From contig JAIPGA010000010.1 of the NCBI GenBank assembly GCA_021736445.1, positions 1 to 47,809 of the forward strand: a stretch of 47,809 nucleotides of DNA, read 5' to 3'. This DNA comes from Synergistales bacterium. Its GTDB lineage: Bacteria > Synergistota > Synergistia > Synergistales > Aminiphilaceae. Made by a program: the position numbers and the translations under genes. The notes under the pieces were generated by a model. That model was given only the letters and a program-made list of their open reading frames with translations, made no database searches and was not told where the DNA came from. Positions 7,059 to 15,564 of the stretch are shown piece by piece (within the stretch, counting starts at the first letter, position 1; each line of letters starts with the position of its first letter).

Positions 7059-8623
7059 CCGAATGGGTACGCAACGCCCTGGGGCGACAGGTCCCCTGCA
7101 CAACGCCGGGACTCGGCGAGCTGATCCCCTTTTCGGGAGCGATGACGAGAATAATCGGAAATACTGAGGTGCTCCGGAACTGCCCGCCGCTGAAGCCTGA
7201 ACCGCCCACGCGGAGCAAGGTGACGCAGAGCCTCAGGAAGGCCGTGGAGGCCTCCGGACTTGAAAACGGGATGACCGTCTCCTTCCACCACCACGTGCGC
7301 AACGGCGACGCCGTGGTTTCCATGGTATTACAGCTCCTCCACGAGATGGGGTACCGCGACCTCACTCTGGCGCCGAGCTCCCTCACCGGGGTGCACGACT
7401 GCGTGGCCGACTACGTCCGCAACGGCACGATCCGGTGCCTCTTCACCTCCGGCCTCCGCGGCGAGGTGGGGCGCATGGTCTCCAGAGGCGAAATGGACGT
7501 GCCCGTGGTAGTCCGCAGTCACGGCGGCCGTGCCCGGGCAGTGGAAGAGGGGAGCATCTCCATCGATGTGGCCTTTGTAGCGGCTCCCACCTGTGACCCT
7601 CTGGGTAACGCCACCGGCAGCGAAGGCCGCTCCGCCTGCGGCGCCCTGGGCTATCCCATGCTGGACGCACGGTATGCCCGGCACGTCATCGCCATCACCG
7701 ACAACCTGGTGGACTACCCACTGGCGCCGCGGATCTCCATCCCACAGTACGACGTGAACCAGGTCGTAGAGGTCGACAGTCTCGGTGATCCATCAAAAAT
7801 CGCCACTGGTGCAACCCGAATCACAAACAATCCGCTGGATCTCCGCATCGCCAAGAGCAGTTTCGACCTGATCCAGGCCTCGGGGATGCTGGCACCGGGT
7901 TTTTCGTTCCAGGTAGGAGGCGGTGCGGCAAGCCTTGCCACTGCTTCCTATGTTCGAACCGCCATGCGTGAACAGGGTATCGTGGGGAGCTTTGGGATGG
8001 GTGGCATTACCGGCTATATGGCCAGCATGCTCGAGGAGGGGCTTTTTAAGGCCCTTTTTGATATCCAGAGCTTCGATGCCGCAGTGAGTGATTCCATAGC
8101 CAACAATCCCAACCACATGGAGATCGATGTCTCCTGGTATGCCAATCCGTTCAACAGGGGATGCATGGTCCATAACCTGGATATCGTGGTGCTTGCGGCG
8201 CTCGATATCGACACCTCCTTTAACGTGAATGTCCTCACCGGAAACGATGGTTTCCTCCGGGGCGCCTCGGGCGGGCACTCCGACACCGCTGCCGGCTCGT
8301 CGCTCTGTATCGTAGTGGCTCCCTCCTTCCGGGGCGGTGTGCCAACCATCAAGGAGCACATCCCTACGGTGGTAACGCCCGGAGAGACGGTAGACGCCGT
8401 GGTAACGGAGCGGGGTATCTGCATCAACCCGCGGCGTGAGGATCTGCTGCAGGAGGCCACAAGAGCGGGCCTTCCCGTTGTGGATATCGAAAAACTCCAC
8501 CATGATGTGACGCAACTCACCGGAAAACCACGACCCGTGGAGTATGACTACGACAAGGTGGTGGCGCTGGTGGAATACCGGGATGGTACCATAATCGACT
8601 GTGCCTATAAGGTGCAGGAATAA
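7055..8623 (+). CDS. citF: Citrate lyase alpha subunit (citrate:acetyl-ACP transferase)
   Basis: A 522-residue family I CoA-transferase-like subunit that swaps acetyl for citryl on CitD. It starts at the ATG overlapping the citE stop (MTEWVRNALGRQVP), with GGGGGAGAAGAG just upstream; the open frame extends far upstream inside citE, but that part is a shadow. Recognisable stretches include MTVSFHHHVRNGDAVV near residue 70, typical of CitF, and the Gly-rich GASGGHSDTAAGSSL late in the protein. GC appears to drop somewhat in the second half (from about 7.8 kb), which could reflect recombination, though I only estimated this by eye. Confidence 0.95.
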   Translation: MTEWVRNALGRQVPCTTPGLGELIPFSGAMTRIIGNTEVLRNCPPLKPEPPTRSKVTQSLRKAVEASGLENGMTVSFHHHVRNGDAVVSMVLQLLHEMGYRDLTLAPSSLTGVHDCVADYVRNGTIRCLFTSGLRGEVGRMVSRGEMDVPVVVRSHGGRARAVEEGSISIDVAFVAAPTCDPLGNATGSEGRSACGALGYPMLDARYARHVIAITDNLVDYPLAPRISIPQYDVNQVVEVDSLGDPSKIATGATRITNNPLDLRIAKSSFDLIQASGMLAPGFSFQVGGGAASLATASYVRTAMREQGIVGSFGMGGITGYMASMLEEGLFKALFDIQSFDAAVSDSIANNPNHMEIDVSWYANPFNRGCMVHNLDIVVLAALDIDTSFNVNVLTGNDGFLRGASGGHSDTAAGSSLCIVVAPSFRGGVPTIKEHIPTVVTPGETVDAVVTERGICINPRREDLLQEATRAGLPVVDIEKLHHDVTQLTGKPRPVEYDYDKVVALVEYRDGTIIDCAYKVQE

Positions 8624-8736
8624 CCGGGAGACCTCGCTTGTGAGACAACCCTGAACTTGTGCCAGCTCATTGTAGCTTCCGGCGCTGGATAGGAGGCTGC
8701 TGCCCTTGGAGGAACCCGCCTTCAAGGATAATTGTA

Positions 8737-8767
8737 AGAGGGAGTGCTATCCCTCTGCCTGTTTGTT
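8737..8767 (+). terminator. Candidate terminator of the citDEF operon
   Basis: AGAGGGA (8737-8743) pairs with TCCCTCT (8750-8756) around a 6-nt loop, followed by gcctgtttgttt, moderately T-rich. It lies about 115 nt after citF. The gap 8624-9019 is AT-richer than its surroundings. Its short open frames show no family resemblance and lack good ribosome-binding sites, so I call no gene there. Confidence 0.5.
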
Positions 8768-8940
8768 TGGGTGGCAACAGTATGTATCTTCCCTCATTGT
8801 GCACCGAGGTTTCGCAACGAAGAGGGAAATGCTTTATTTCGCGAAGGTTCGGAGAACGGGTGTTCTTTGTCAGCTGGCTGGAGTGCTGCAGCGAAAAAAT
8901 CGATGCAATAATTGCAATTGCACGTTAATTTCCGAAAGCT

Positions 8941-8969
8941 TTGACCGATTTGCGGTTTTCTGCTAAGAT
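8941..8969 (+). promoter_or_regulatory. Sigma-70-type promoter of the aconitase-isocitrate dehydrogenase pair
   Basis: TTGACC (8941-8946), a 17-nt spacer and TAAGAT (8964-8969) place the start near 8976, about 44 nt before the aconitase ATG at 9020. The promoter separates acn-icd from citDEF, so the two halves of citrate metabolism can be controlled independently. Confidence 0.7.
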
Positions 8970-9019
8970 GCCACACCAAATTCCCCCTATTATGGATGAG
9001 GGTAAGGGAGGAACGAGCG

Positions 9020-10969
9020 ATGGGACAGACACTCTGCGAAAAGATCATGGGCGGGCACATCGTCGAGGGCGCGTGGGGGCCCGGGAAGCCGCTGGCCATC
9101 AGGATCGACCAGACGCTTTCCCAGGACGCCACGGGGACCATGGCGAACCTGGAGTTCGAGGCCATGGGTGTGGACAGGGTGCAGACCGAGCTGTCTGTAA
9201 GCTATGTGGACCACAACATGGTCCAGCAGGATTTCAAGAATCCCGACGACCACCGCTTTATGCAGGACATAGCGGCGAAATACGGCATGGTCTACTCCCC
9301 GCCGGGGAACGGGATCTGCCACCAGGTGCATCTCGAACGCTTCGCCCGGCCCGGCCGGACGTTGCTGGGCTGTGATTCCCACACCCCCACCGCCGGCGGG
9401 GCCGGGATGATCGCCATCGGGTCCGGCGGTCTCGATGTGGCCATGGCCATGGCGGGCGAGCCCTTCTGGGTGACCACCCCCAAGGTGGTGGGCATCAAGC
9501 TTTCCGGGAGCCTTCCGCCCTGCGTCTCCGCCAAGGACGTTATCCTGGAGGTGCTCCGCCGGATCGGCGTCAAAGGCGGCGTGGGCAAGGTGCTGGAGTA
9601 CTTCGGTCCCGGTGTGGAGAGCCTCTCCGTACCCGAGCGGGCTACCATCACCAACATGGGCGCCGAGACAGGGGCCACCACCTCCCTTTTCCCCAGCGAC
9701 AGCCGCACCAGACAGTGGCTGGCCGTCCAGCAGCGGGAAGAGCAGTGGACCCCCATGCAGGGGGACGGAGAGGAAGACTACGACGAGATCATCGAGATCG
9801 ATCTCTCCTCGCTGGAGCCGCTGGTGGCCCAGCCCTTCCAGCCCGACAATGTGGTGCCTGTTGCCGAGATCGAGGGGATGGCCGTCGACCAGGTGATGTT
9901 CGGTTCCTGCACCAACTCCTCGCTGCGGGATATCATGGCTGTGGCCCATCTGCTGGAGGGCAACCGGGTGAGTCACGCCGTAGACGCCGGGATCTCCCCG
10001 GGCAGCCGGCAGGTTCTTAGAGCCGCCGAGGATGCCGGTGCGCTCAAGACCCTGATCGCCTCGGGTGTCCGTCTGCTGGAGGTCAGCTGCGGTGCCTGCA
10101 TCGGCATGGGTTTCGCTCCGCCCACCGAAGGGGTCTCGCTGCGGACGATCAATCGGAACTTCCTCGGCCGCTGCGGCCACAAGAGCGGCAGGGTCTACCT
10201 GGTGAGTCCCGAGGTGGCGGCGGCCTCGGCTGTCAGCGGCACGCTCACCGATCCCCGGCGCTACAGTGAGGAGAACGGTTTCGACCGCTTTGTCTTTGCC
10301 CTTCCCGGGCGGCTTCCTGTGGACGACAGCGGCTTTATCTTTCCGCCGGAGGAGGCCCGGGGCGCGGAGGTCGAGGTTCGGCGGGGCCCCAACATCGCCC
10401 CGCTCCCCGAGATGAACCCCCTGGAGGAGGAGGTCAACAGCGAGGTGCTGCTGAAACTGGGCGACGACATCACCACCGACCACATCATGCCCGCCGGAAC
10501 CAGGGTGCTGCCCTTTCGGTCAAACATCCCGGTGATCTCGAAGTTTGTCTTCGAGGTGGTGGACGAAACCTTCCCCGACCGGGCCCTGAAGGCCGGCAAC
10601 GGCTGCCTTGTCGGCGGCCACAACTACGGCCAGGGATCCAGCCGCGAGCACGCCGCTCTGGCTCCCCGCTACCTGGGTGTCCGCATGGTGATCGCCAAGA
10701 GCTTTGCCCGGATCCATCTGGCCAATCTGGTCAATTTCGGCATCCTCCCCCTGGTGTTCGAGGACGAGAGCGACTACGACAGGGTGGACCAGGGGCACGG
10801 TCTCTCTATCAGGCGGGAGGAGCTTGTCATATCGGCTCCCCTTACAGTGCGGGACACCACCACGGGGGCGTCCTTCCGCTGCACGATCCCCTTGAGCGAG
10901 CGGGATCTGGAGATGATCCGTCTGGGCGGCAAGCTCAACTGGATCAAGGAGAAACACAGCCAGGCATAG
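9020..10969 (+). CDS. acn: Aconitate hydratase
   Basis: A 649-residue aconitase of the short bacterial type, isomerising citrate and isocitrate with a [4Fe-4S] cluster. The three cluster ligands are visible: Cys297 in FGSCTNSSLRD, and Cys357 and Cys360 in SCGACIGMGF. The swivel domain with GQGSSREHAALAPRYLGVR is complete at the C-terminus. The ATG at 9020 follows GGGAGG at 8 nt; the upstream ATG at 8996 would place that site inside the gene. It lies 19 nt before icd in the same transcript, so the pair converts citrate to 2-oxoglutarate. A 2-methylcitrate- or homocitrate-type substrate cannot be excluded because of the nearby methylisocitrate-lyase-like gene. Confidence 0.93.
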   Translation: MGQTLCEKIMGGHIVEGAWGPGKPLAIRIDQTLSQDATGTMANLEFEAMGVDRVQTELSVSYVDHNMVQQDFKNPDDHRFMQDIAAKYGMVYSPPGNGICHQVHLERFARPGRTLLGCDSHTPTAGGAGMIAIGSGGLDVAMAMAGEPFWVTTPKVVGIKLSGSLPPCVSAKDVILEVLRRIGVKGGVGKVLEYFGPGVESLSVPERATITNMGAETGATTSLFPSDSRTRQWLAVQQREEQWTPMQGDGEEDYDEIIEIDLSSLEPLVAQPFQPDNVVPVAEIEGMAVDQVMFGSCTNSSLRDIMAVAHLLEGNRVSHAVDAGISPGSRQVLRAAEDAGALKTLIASGVRLLEVSCGACIGMGFAPPTEGVSLRTINRNFLGRCGHKSGRVYLVSPEVAAASAVSGTLTDPRRYSEENGFDRFVFALPGRLPVDDSGFIFPPEEARGAEVEVRRGPNIAPLPEMNPLEEEVNSEVLLKLGDDITTDHIMPAGTRVLPFRSNIPVISKFVFEVVDETFPDRALKAGNGCLVGGHNYGQGSSREHAALAPRYLGVRMVIAKSFARIHLANLVNFGILPLVFEDESDYDRVDQGHGLSIRREELVISAPLTVRDTTTGASFRCTIPLSERDLEMIRLGGKLNWIKEKHSQA

Positions 10970-10988
10970 CGAGAAAGGAGAGAGCGAG

Positions 10989-12215
10989 ATGGAACAGGGA
11001 GAGAAGATCCGCATTGAAAACGGGCAGGTGGTTGTTCCGGATACCCCGGTTATCCCATTCATAGAGGGAGACGGCATCGGTGTGGACATCACACCGGCTG
11101 CCATCAAAGTAGTCGATGCCGTTGTCGCCAAGACCTACGGCGGGACGAAACAGATCGTCTGGAAGGAGATCCTGGCCGGCGAGAAGGCCCTGCGGGAGTG
11201 CGGCGAGGTGCTGCCCCGGGAGACCCTGGACGCCATCCGGGAGTACCGCGTCGCCATCAAGGGGCCGCTCACCACGCCGGTGGGAGGCGGCTTCCGGAGC
11301 CTCAATGTGACCATCCGGCAGACCATGGAGCTCTTCGCCTGCGTCCGTCCCGTCAAGTGGCTCAAGGGGGTTCCCTCGCCGGTCAAACGGCCCGAGGATG
11401 TGGACATCGTGATCTTCCGGGAGAACATGGAGGATCTCTACGCCGGGATCGAATGGCCCGCCGACAGCCCCGAGGCGGCCGACCTCCGGAACTTTCTGAA
11501 AGAACGGTACGACATCGACATCCCCGAGGATTCCGGGCTGGGGATCAAACCCATCAGCCGCAGGCGGACCCGGGATATCGTGGGGCTGGCCATGGAGTAT
11601 CTGCTGCAGAACGGCCGCAAACGCCTCACCATCGTCCAGAAGGGCAACGTCATGAAATACACCGAAGGCGCCTTCAAAGCCTGGGCCTACGAGTACCTGC
11701 AGGAACAGTACGGTGACCGCATCATCACCGAGGAGGAGCTCTACGACCGGCACGACGGCGAGATTCCCGAGGGGAAGGTCCTGGTCAACGACCGGATCGC
11801 CGACAACATGTTCCAGCAGATGCTGCTGCGGAGCAGCGAGTACGATATCGTGGTCACCCCCAACCTCAACGGCGACTACCTCTCCGACATGACCGCCGCG
11901 CAGGTGGGCGGACTGGGGATGGCCCCGGGCGCCAATATGGGGCGCACCATGGCCGTCTTCGAGGCCACCCACGGCTCCGCGCCGAAGCACGCCGGCATGA
12001 ACCGGGCCAACCCCTCGTCGCTGCTCTTCTCGGCCCGGATGATGCTGGATTTCCTCGGCTGGAACGAGGCGGCCGACGCCCTGGAACGCGCCGTGGAGAC
12101 CACCATCGGCCGGAAGACCGTTACCTACGACCTGGCGCGGCAGCTGGAAGGGGCCACCAGGCTCTCCACCTCGGCGTTTGCCGACGCCATCGTGGCCAAT
12201 ATCGACAATACCTAG
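10989..12215 (+). CDS. icd: Isocitrate dehydrogenase (probably NADP-dependent)
   Basis: A 408-residue decarboxylating dehydrogenase giving 2-oxoglutarate, CO2 and a reduced cofactor. It matches the E. coli-type Icd subfamily: GGFRSLNVTIR near residue 100 (with the serine that kinases modify in enterics), DIVIFRENMEDLYAGIEW near 140, LVNDRIADNMFQQML near 265, and ATHGSAPKHAG near 330 in the cofactor site. Length is normal. GAAAGGAGAGAGC precedes the ATG, and a perfect hairpin at 12241-12277 follows. In a fermenter, this supplies 2-oxoglutarate for glutamate synthesis and reducing power. NADP preference is inferred from the subfamily, not from a residue test. Confidence 0.95.
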   Translation: MEQGEKIRIENGQVVVPDTPVIPFIEGDGIGVDITPAAIKVVDAVVAKTYGGTKQIVWKEILAGEKALRECGEVLPRETLDAIREYRVAIKGPLTTPVGGGFRSLNVTIRQTMELFACVRPVKWLKGVPSPVKRPEDVDIVIFRENMEDLYAGIEWPADSPEAADLRNFLKERYDIDIPEDSGLGIKPISRRRTRDIVGLAMEYLLQNGRKRLTIVQKGNVMKYTEGAFKAWAYEYLQEQYGDRIITEEELYDRHDGEIPEGKVLVNDRIADNMFQQMLLRSSEYDIVVTPNLNGDYLSDMTAAQVGGLGMAPGANMGRTMAVFEATHGSAPKHAGMNRANPSSLLFSARMMLDFLGWNEAADALERAVETTIGRKTVTYDLARQLEGATRLSTSAFADAIVANIDNT

Positions 12216-12240
12216 CGTATTGGAGAGAGGCAGACAGACC

Positions 12241-12277
12241 CAACGCCCCGGCCGGGAGGATTCCGGCCGGGGCGTTG
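12241..12277. terminator. Bidirectional terminator between icd and the Hsp70-like gene
   Basis: A perfect 15-bp stem, CAACGCCCCGGCCGG (12241-12255) with its complement at 12263-12277, encloses a 7-nt loop in the gap between two convergent genes. There is no long T-run. Position and symmetry suggest it stops transcription from both sides. Confidence 0.7.
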
Positions 12278-12296
12278 CGCATCCGGGGGCGGGATG

Positions 12297-14282
12297 CTAT
12301 CTGTCGGCGCCGATCTGGTTGATGGCGGTGAGGGAGTCGATCTCACTGCGGATGATCCCGGCCAGTTCGTCCAGATAGCGGTCCTCCTGCTCCCGCCAGA
12401 GATCCAGCACCAGCTCTTCAACGGTTTCCCTGAAACGCCGTTCCCCCTTGTCCAGCACCTGTTCCACCCGCCACTCCGGGAGGATGCCCCGGGTGATCCA
12501 GGGGTGGAGGGGGAGCGCGTGGAGATTCCTCCGTCCCAGGGCGTAGACGATGATCCCTCCGATGCCGCCGATCACCAGTCCCACAGGGCCGCTCATGATC
12601 AGGGCCATCCCCGATCCACCGCAGATGGAGGCCGTCACGCCGCCCACAAGCAGCGCGCCGATCCCTTCGAAGAGCCCCACCAGTTCGTTGGTGAGGTCCC
12701 GCCCCGAGAAGGCAAACCTCCCGCTCTGGACCGGATGTCGGCTTCCTTCGGAGACCGATGTCAGATGCGGCGGCAGGGACCCCACCCCGTTTTCGGCGAA
12801 CCATCTGGCCGTGGCGCTCCGGATCTCCCCGGAGAGCACCACCGCCAGCTCCTCGGTCCGCTGGGAGAAGGCGGACTCGATCTCCGCAGCGGCCTCCTGC
12901 AGCCTCTTTTCCACCCTGGTGCGCAGACCCTGGATGGTTCCACCCTCCTGGCGGAAGGCGCGGACCGCCGGGGCGATGCGACGGCGGTAGATGCTGCCTG
13001 TCAGGTCGTCGGCGATCTCCCGGGCCATGTCCCCGGCCCGGACGGCGATGACCTCCTCTTTGAGAGAAGCGAGAAAGCGGGGAAGGCTGTTGTTGAGTCT
13101 GGCGCTGACCTGCCTGTGCCGGCGTTTCAGTGCCGGCAGAAGGGAAAGCCCCTCGGCGACCACGGCGTAGGGCTGGTCGCTCCGCAGCAGCTGCGAGGGC
13201 GCAAGGTGGAGCGCTTCGCGGATCACCTCGGGCACGAAAGGCCAGAGGCTGCTTCCCCCGGAGAGGAGCACCTTCTCGATATCGGCGCTGCGGATCTGGT
13301 GCCGTTCCAGTCCTTCCAGGAGGCAGTCCCTGAACCAGCAGATCAGGTCCACCGGTGTTCCGGGGAGCACCTTCCCGCCGGGGGTGTGGGCAAGGAGCTC
13401 CCGCAGTGTGTCCGAGGGCCGGTAGTCCGATGCGGCCTCCAGGAATGCTTCCCAGGAGAGATTCTCCAGCGTGGCGTATCGCCCGGCGCGGCCGCTCCAG
13501 GCTTCGGCGCGGTCTCTGCTCATGGAGGAGGAGAAGGCCTCCTTCATCCGGCGGCAGAGATACCACTGGACGAAGCTCGAGGCTCCTTCCCCGGCGAGCC
13601 GGGCCTCCAGCCCGGGGTTCCGCCGCAAGAGGAGCTGATAGAAGAGATCGTCGAAGAGCCGTCCGCCCAGCCGGAGATCGCCCCAGGCGTGTCGGATGTC
13701 CAGCCGTTGCATATAGGCGAAATCGCAGGTGCCGCCGCCGAAATCCACCACCAGCACGCCCCGCAGGGCTTCGGAGGGAGCGATGTCCCGCCGGGAGAGA
13801 TGGGAGAGCAGCGCCCCCACGGGCTCCTCCACGGTGCGCACCTCACCGAAGCCTGCCTCCCCGGCGATGGAGGCCAGGGCGGTGCGGAAGGCGGCGTCCG
13901 CCTCGCCGGGCACGCCGAAGTAGATCTCCTTGGAGCCCCCATCGAGATCGGCACCTGTCTGGAGTGCTGCGTTGCGGAGCCCTCTGAGGAAGTCCAGCGC
14001 CCACTGCGACGCCTCGGCGTCGGCAGTGATCTCCGGTTTGAACAGGATCCGCAGCCTGTAGCCGCGGCGTTCCTCGGCGGAGGCATCGGCCCAGGTCTCC
14101 AGCGCCCGGCTCCCCACCAGCGGCGTCTGTCCCTGTCTGTAGAGCAGGGCCGTCTCGGTGCCTACCTGTCCCGGAGCGAAGGAGACAGGCGAGGGGAGCA
14201 GTTCATCGGCGGGGCAGCGGCTGATGTAGGTGTTGCTGGTGCCGAAATCCACGGCGATGGTGTGGCGGGGTTCACCGTTCAT
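12297..14282 (-). CDS. Hsp70/DnaK-type ATPase with a membrane-hairpin C-terminus
   Basis: A 661-residue protein. Residues 8-385 form an Hsp70/actin-fold ATPase: phosphate-1 loop VDFGTSNTYI at 11-20, phosphate-2 loop VVDFGGGTCDF at 178-188, and adenosine loop VLLSGGSSLW at 338-347. The usual beta-sandwich substrate-binding domain is missing. Instead comes a charged helical region (about 390-500), a Gly-rich hydrophobic stretch long enough for two membrane passes (about 538-583), and a charged helical tail (about 600-661). This trunk-hairpin-tail order recalls bacterial dynamin/mitofusin-like proteins. I chose the ATG at 14282 because upstream residues are unlike the family. The start overlaps the end of the upstream gene by 11 nt, implying coupling. 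Its job is unknown; ATP-driven action at a membrane is inferred. Confidence 0.85.
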   Translation of the reverse strand: MNGEPRHTIAVDFGTSNTYISRCPADELLPSPVSFAPGQVGTETALLYRQGQTPLVGSRALETWADASAEERRGYRLRILFKPEITADAEASQWALDFLRGLRNAALQTGADLDGGSKEIYFGVPGEADAAFRTALASIAGEAGFGEVRTVEEPVGALLSHLSRRDIAPSEALRGVLVVDFGGGTCDFAYMQRLDIRHAWGDLRLGGRLFDDLFYQLLLRRNPGLEARLAGEGASSFVQWYLCRRMKEAFSSSMSRDRAEAWSGRAGRYATLENLSWEAFLEAASDYRPSDTLRELLAHTPGGKVLPGTPVDLICWFRDCLLEGLERHQIRSADIEKVLLSGGSSLWPFVPEVIREALHLAPSQLLRSDQPYAVVAEGLSLLPALKRRHRQVSARLNNSLPRFLASLKEEVIAVRAGDMAREIADDLTGSIYRRRIAPAVRAFRQEGGTIQGLRTRVEKRLQEAAAEIESAFSQRTEELAVVLSGEIRSATARWFAENGVGSLPPHLTSVSEGSRHPVQSGRFAFSGRDLTNELVGLFEGIGALLVGGVTASICGGSGMALIMSGPVGLVIGGIGGIIVYALGRRNLHALPLHPWITRGILPEWRVEQVLDKGERRFRETVEELVLDLWREQEDRYLDELAGIIRSEIDSLTAINQIGADR

Positions 14283-15399
14283 GGCCGTTCTCCCGTCTGC
14301 GCCGCACCAGCCCCCGCTGGAGCAGGACACCGTCCTTCTCAATGGGTTCCTCCTCGATCACGATGGGCTGGCCCTCCTCGACGACACCGAAGGTATCGTA
14401 CCGTTCCCGGAGGGCCTCGCTCCAGCGCACCGTTGCGCCGGAAGGGGAGTCTTCGCCTACGGAGAAGCCGTGAGCGCCGTCGAGCCCCTGGTAGCCCAGC
14501 GCCCGTGCCTCCTCGATCACCTCGTGGGAGGCCGTCTCCAGCTGGTTCCGGTGGGCGTGGTGGAGTCCGTAGACCGCCCGGATCAGCGGTCTTGGGCACT
14601 CCTCCACCGTCCGTTGCGGTTCCGCCGCACCTTCCAGGGCGATGACGGCGCATCCCAGCAAACGCAGCCTGTTCAGAAAGTAGCGGTGCAACAGCGAGCC
14701 CAGGTCCTTGCGGTTCAGTTGCTGTTCCTCCCGCGAGAGCAGCACGAAGCCGATGGCCAGAAGATAGAGGGCGATGCGCTTCAACCTGCTTCCCGCGGAC
14801 TCCGGCCTGAGTCCCACCATCCCCCAGAGGGCCCGCAGGAGGCCGCGCCCCGGGAGGGGCAGCATCTGCCAGAGCTCCGCCACCGTGGCTGTGCCGGCGA
14901 TGGCGCAGAGGGTACGCCGGATGGCCCTGGAGTGGGCGACGACGCCCGAGAGAGCGGCGCCGCAGACGGCGCCTGCGCCGACCGACCAGGGAGAGAGCAC
15001 GGCTCGTTCCAGACCGGCGAGGCCTGTCAGGGAGGAACCGCCGGCACCCCCGGCCAGAGCGCCGAGACCCGTGGCGGCGGCCAGAGCGGAGATGCGCAGC
15101 CGGCTCTGCAGCGGCAGGGCAATCTGTTCCGGCGGGGGAACCAGCACGGAGAGGCTCTGTCTGATCCGGAGGGCCGTTGCTTCGTCGGGATGCAGGATCT
15201 CCTGCTCCTGGAGTATTGAGAGCACCCCGTTCCGCAGAACCCGTTCCGCCTCCTGCGTCGCCTGTCGGCGTTCCTCCGCGCTGGGGATACCCCTCTGGGG
15301 GATGGAGGCGAGAAAGCGCTCCCGAGCCTCCTCCACCAGGCCGCTCTGTTGGGCAAGGAGGTTCAGTGCGGTTCGGAGCTGTTGTTCCTGTGGTGTCAT
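14272..15399 (-). CDS. Membrane protein of unknown function, partner of the Hsp70-like ATPase
   Basis: I do not recognise this 375-residue protein. Residues 1-85 are charged and helical. About 100-190 are Gly/Ala-rich and hydrophobic (ATGLGALAGGAGGSSLTGLAGL and more), with a short hydrophobic helix at about 216-232 (ALYLLAIGFVLLS). The C-terminal 140 residues are soluble, acidic then ending in an Arg cluster. A strong GGAGGAAATCC site precedes the ATG. The 11-nt overlap with the Hsp70-like gene and the shared Gly-rich membrane segments suggest that the two proteins act together. It could be a membrane docking factor or co-chaperone; there is no J-domain HPD motif and no GrpE resemblance that I can see. 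Confidence 0.7.
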   Translation of the reverse strand: MTPQEQQLRTALNLLAQQSGLVEEARERFLASIPQRGIPSAEERRQATQEAERVLRNGVLSILQEQEILHPDEATALRIRQSLSVLVPPPEQIALPLQSRLRISALAAATGLGALAGGAGGSSLTGLAGLERAVLSPWSVGAGAVCGAALSGVVAHSRAIRRTLCAIAGTATVAELWQMLPLPGRGLLRALWGMVGLRPESAGSRLKRIALYLLAIGFVLLSREEQQLNRKDLGSLLHRYFLNRLRLLGCAVIALEGAAEPQRTVEECPRPLIRAVYGLHHAHRNQLETASHEVIEEARALGYQGLDGAHGFSVGEDSPSGATVRWSEALRERYDTFGVVEEGQPIVIEEEPIEKDGVLLQRGLVRRRRENGHER

Positions 15400-15564
15400 G
15401 GATTTCCTCCTGTCGGCCGGACCTGCGGCTGGAGTGTCGGTGCTATCGCCCGGTACGGCGGTGTGCCCCTCTGGAGCGTCCGGCCAGGTCCGGTGCTGGC
15501 TGTCGTGGCGTTGCCCCTATTGTACCGCCTCTGCCGGAGGGAAACACCAGGAACGATGCCCGGA

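Noticed and set aside
8706-8966. 86-codon open frame between citF and aconitase
   Set aside because: No recognisable fold or ribosome-binding site; it overlaps the terminator candidate and runs into the aconitase promoter.
12294-14645. 783-codon open frame on the plus strand
   Set aside because: Antisense shadow of the Hsp70-like gene, whose nucleotide-binding motifs on the other strand are unmistakable.
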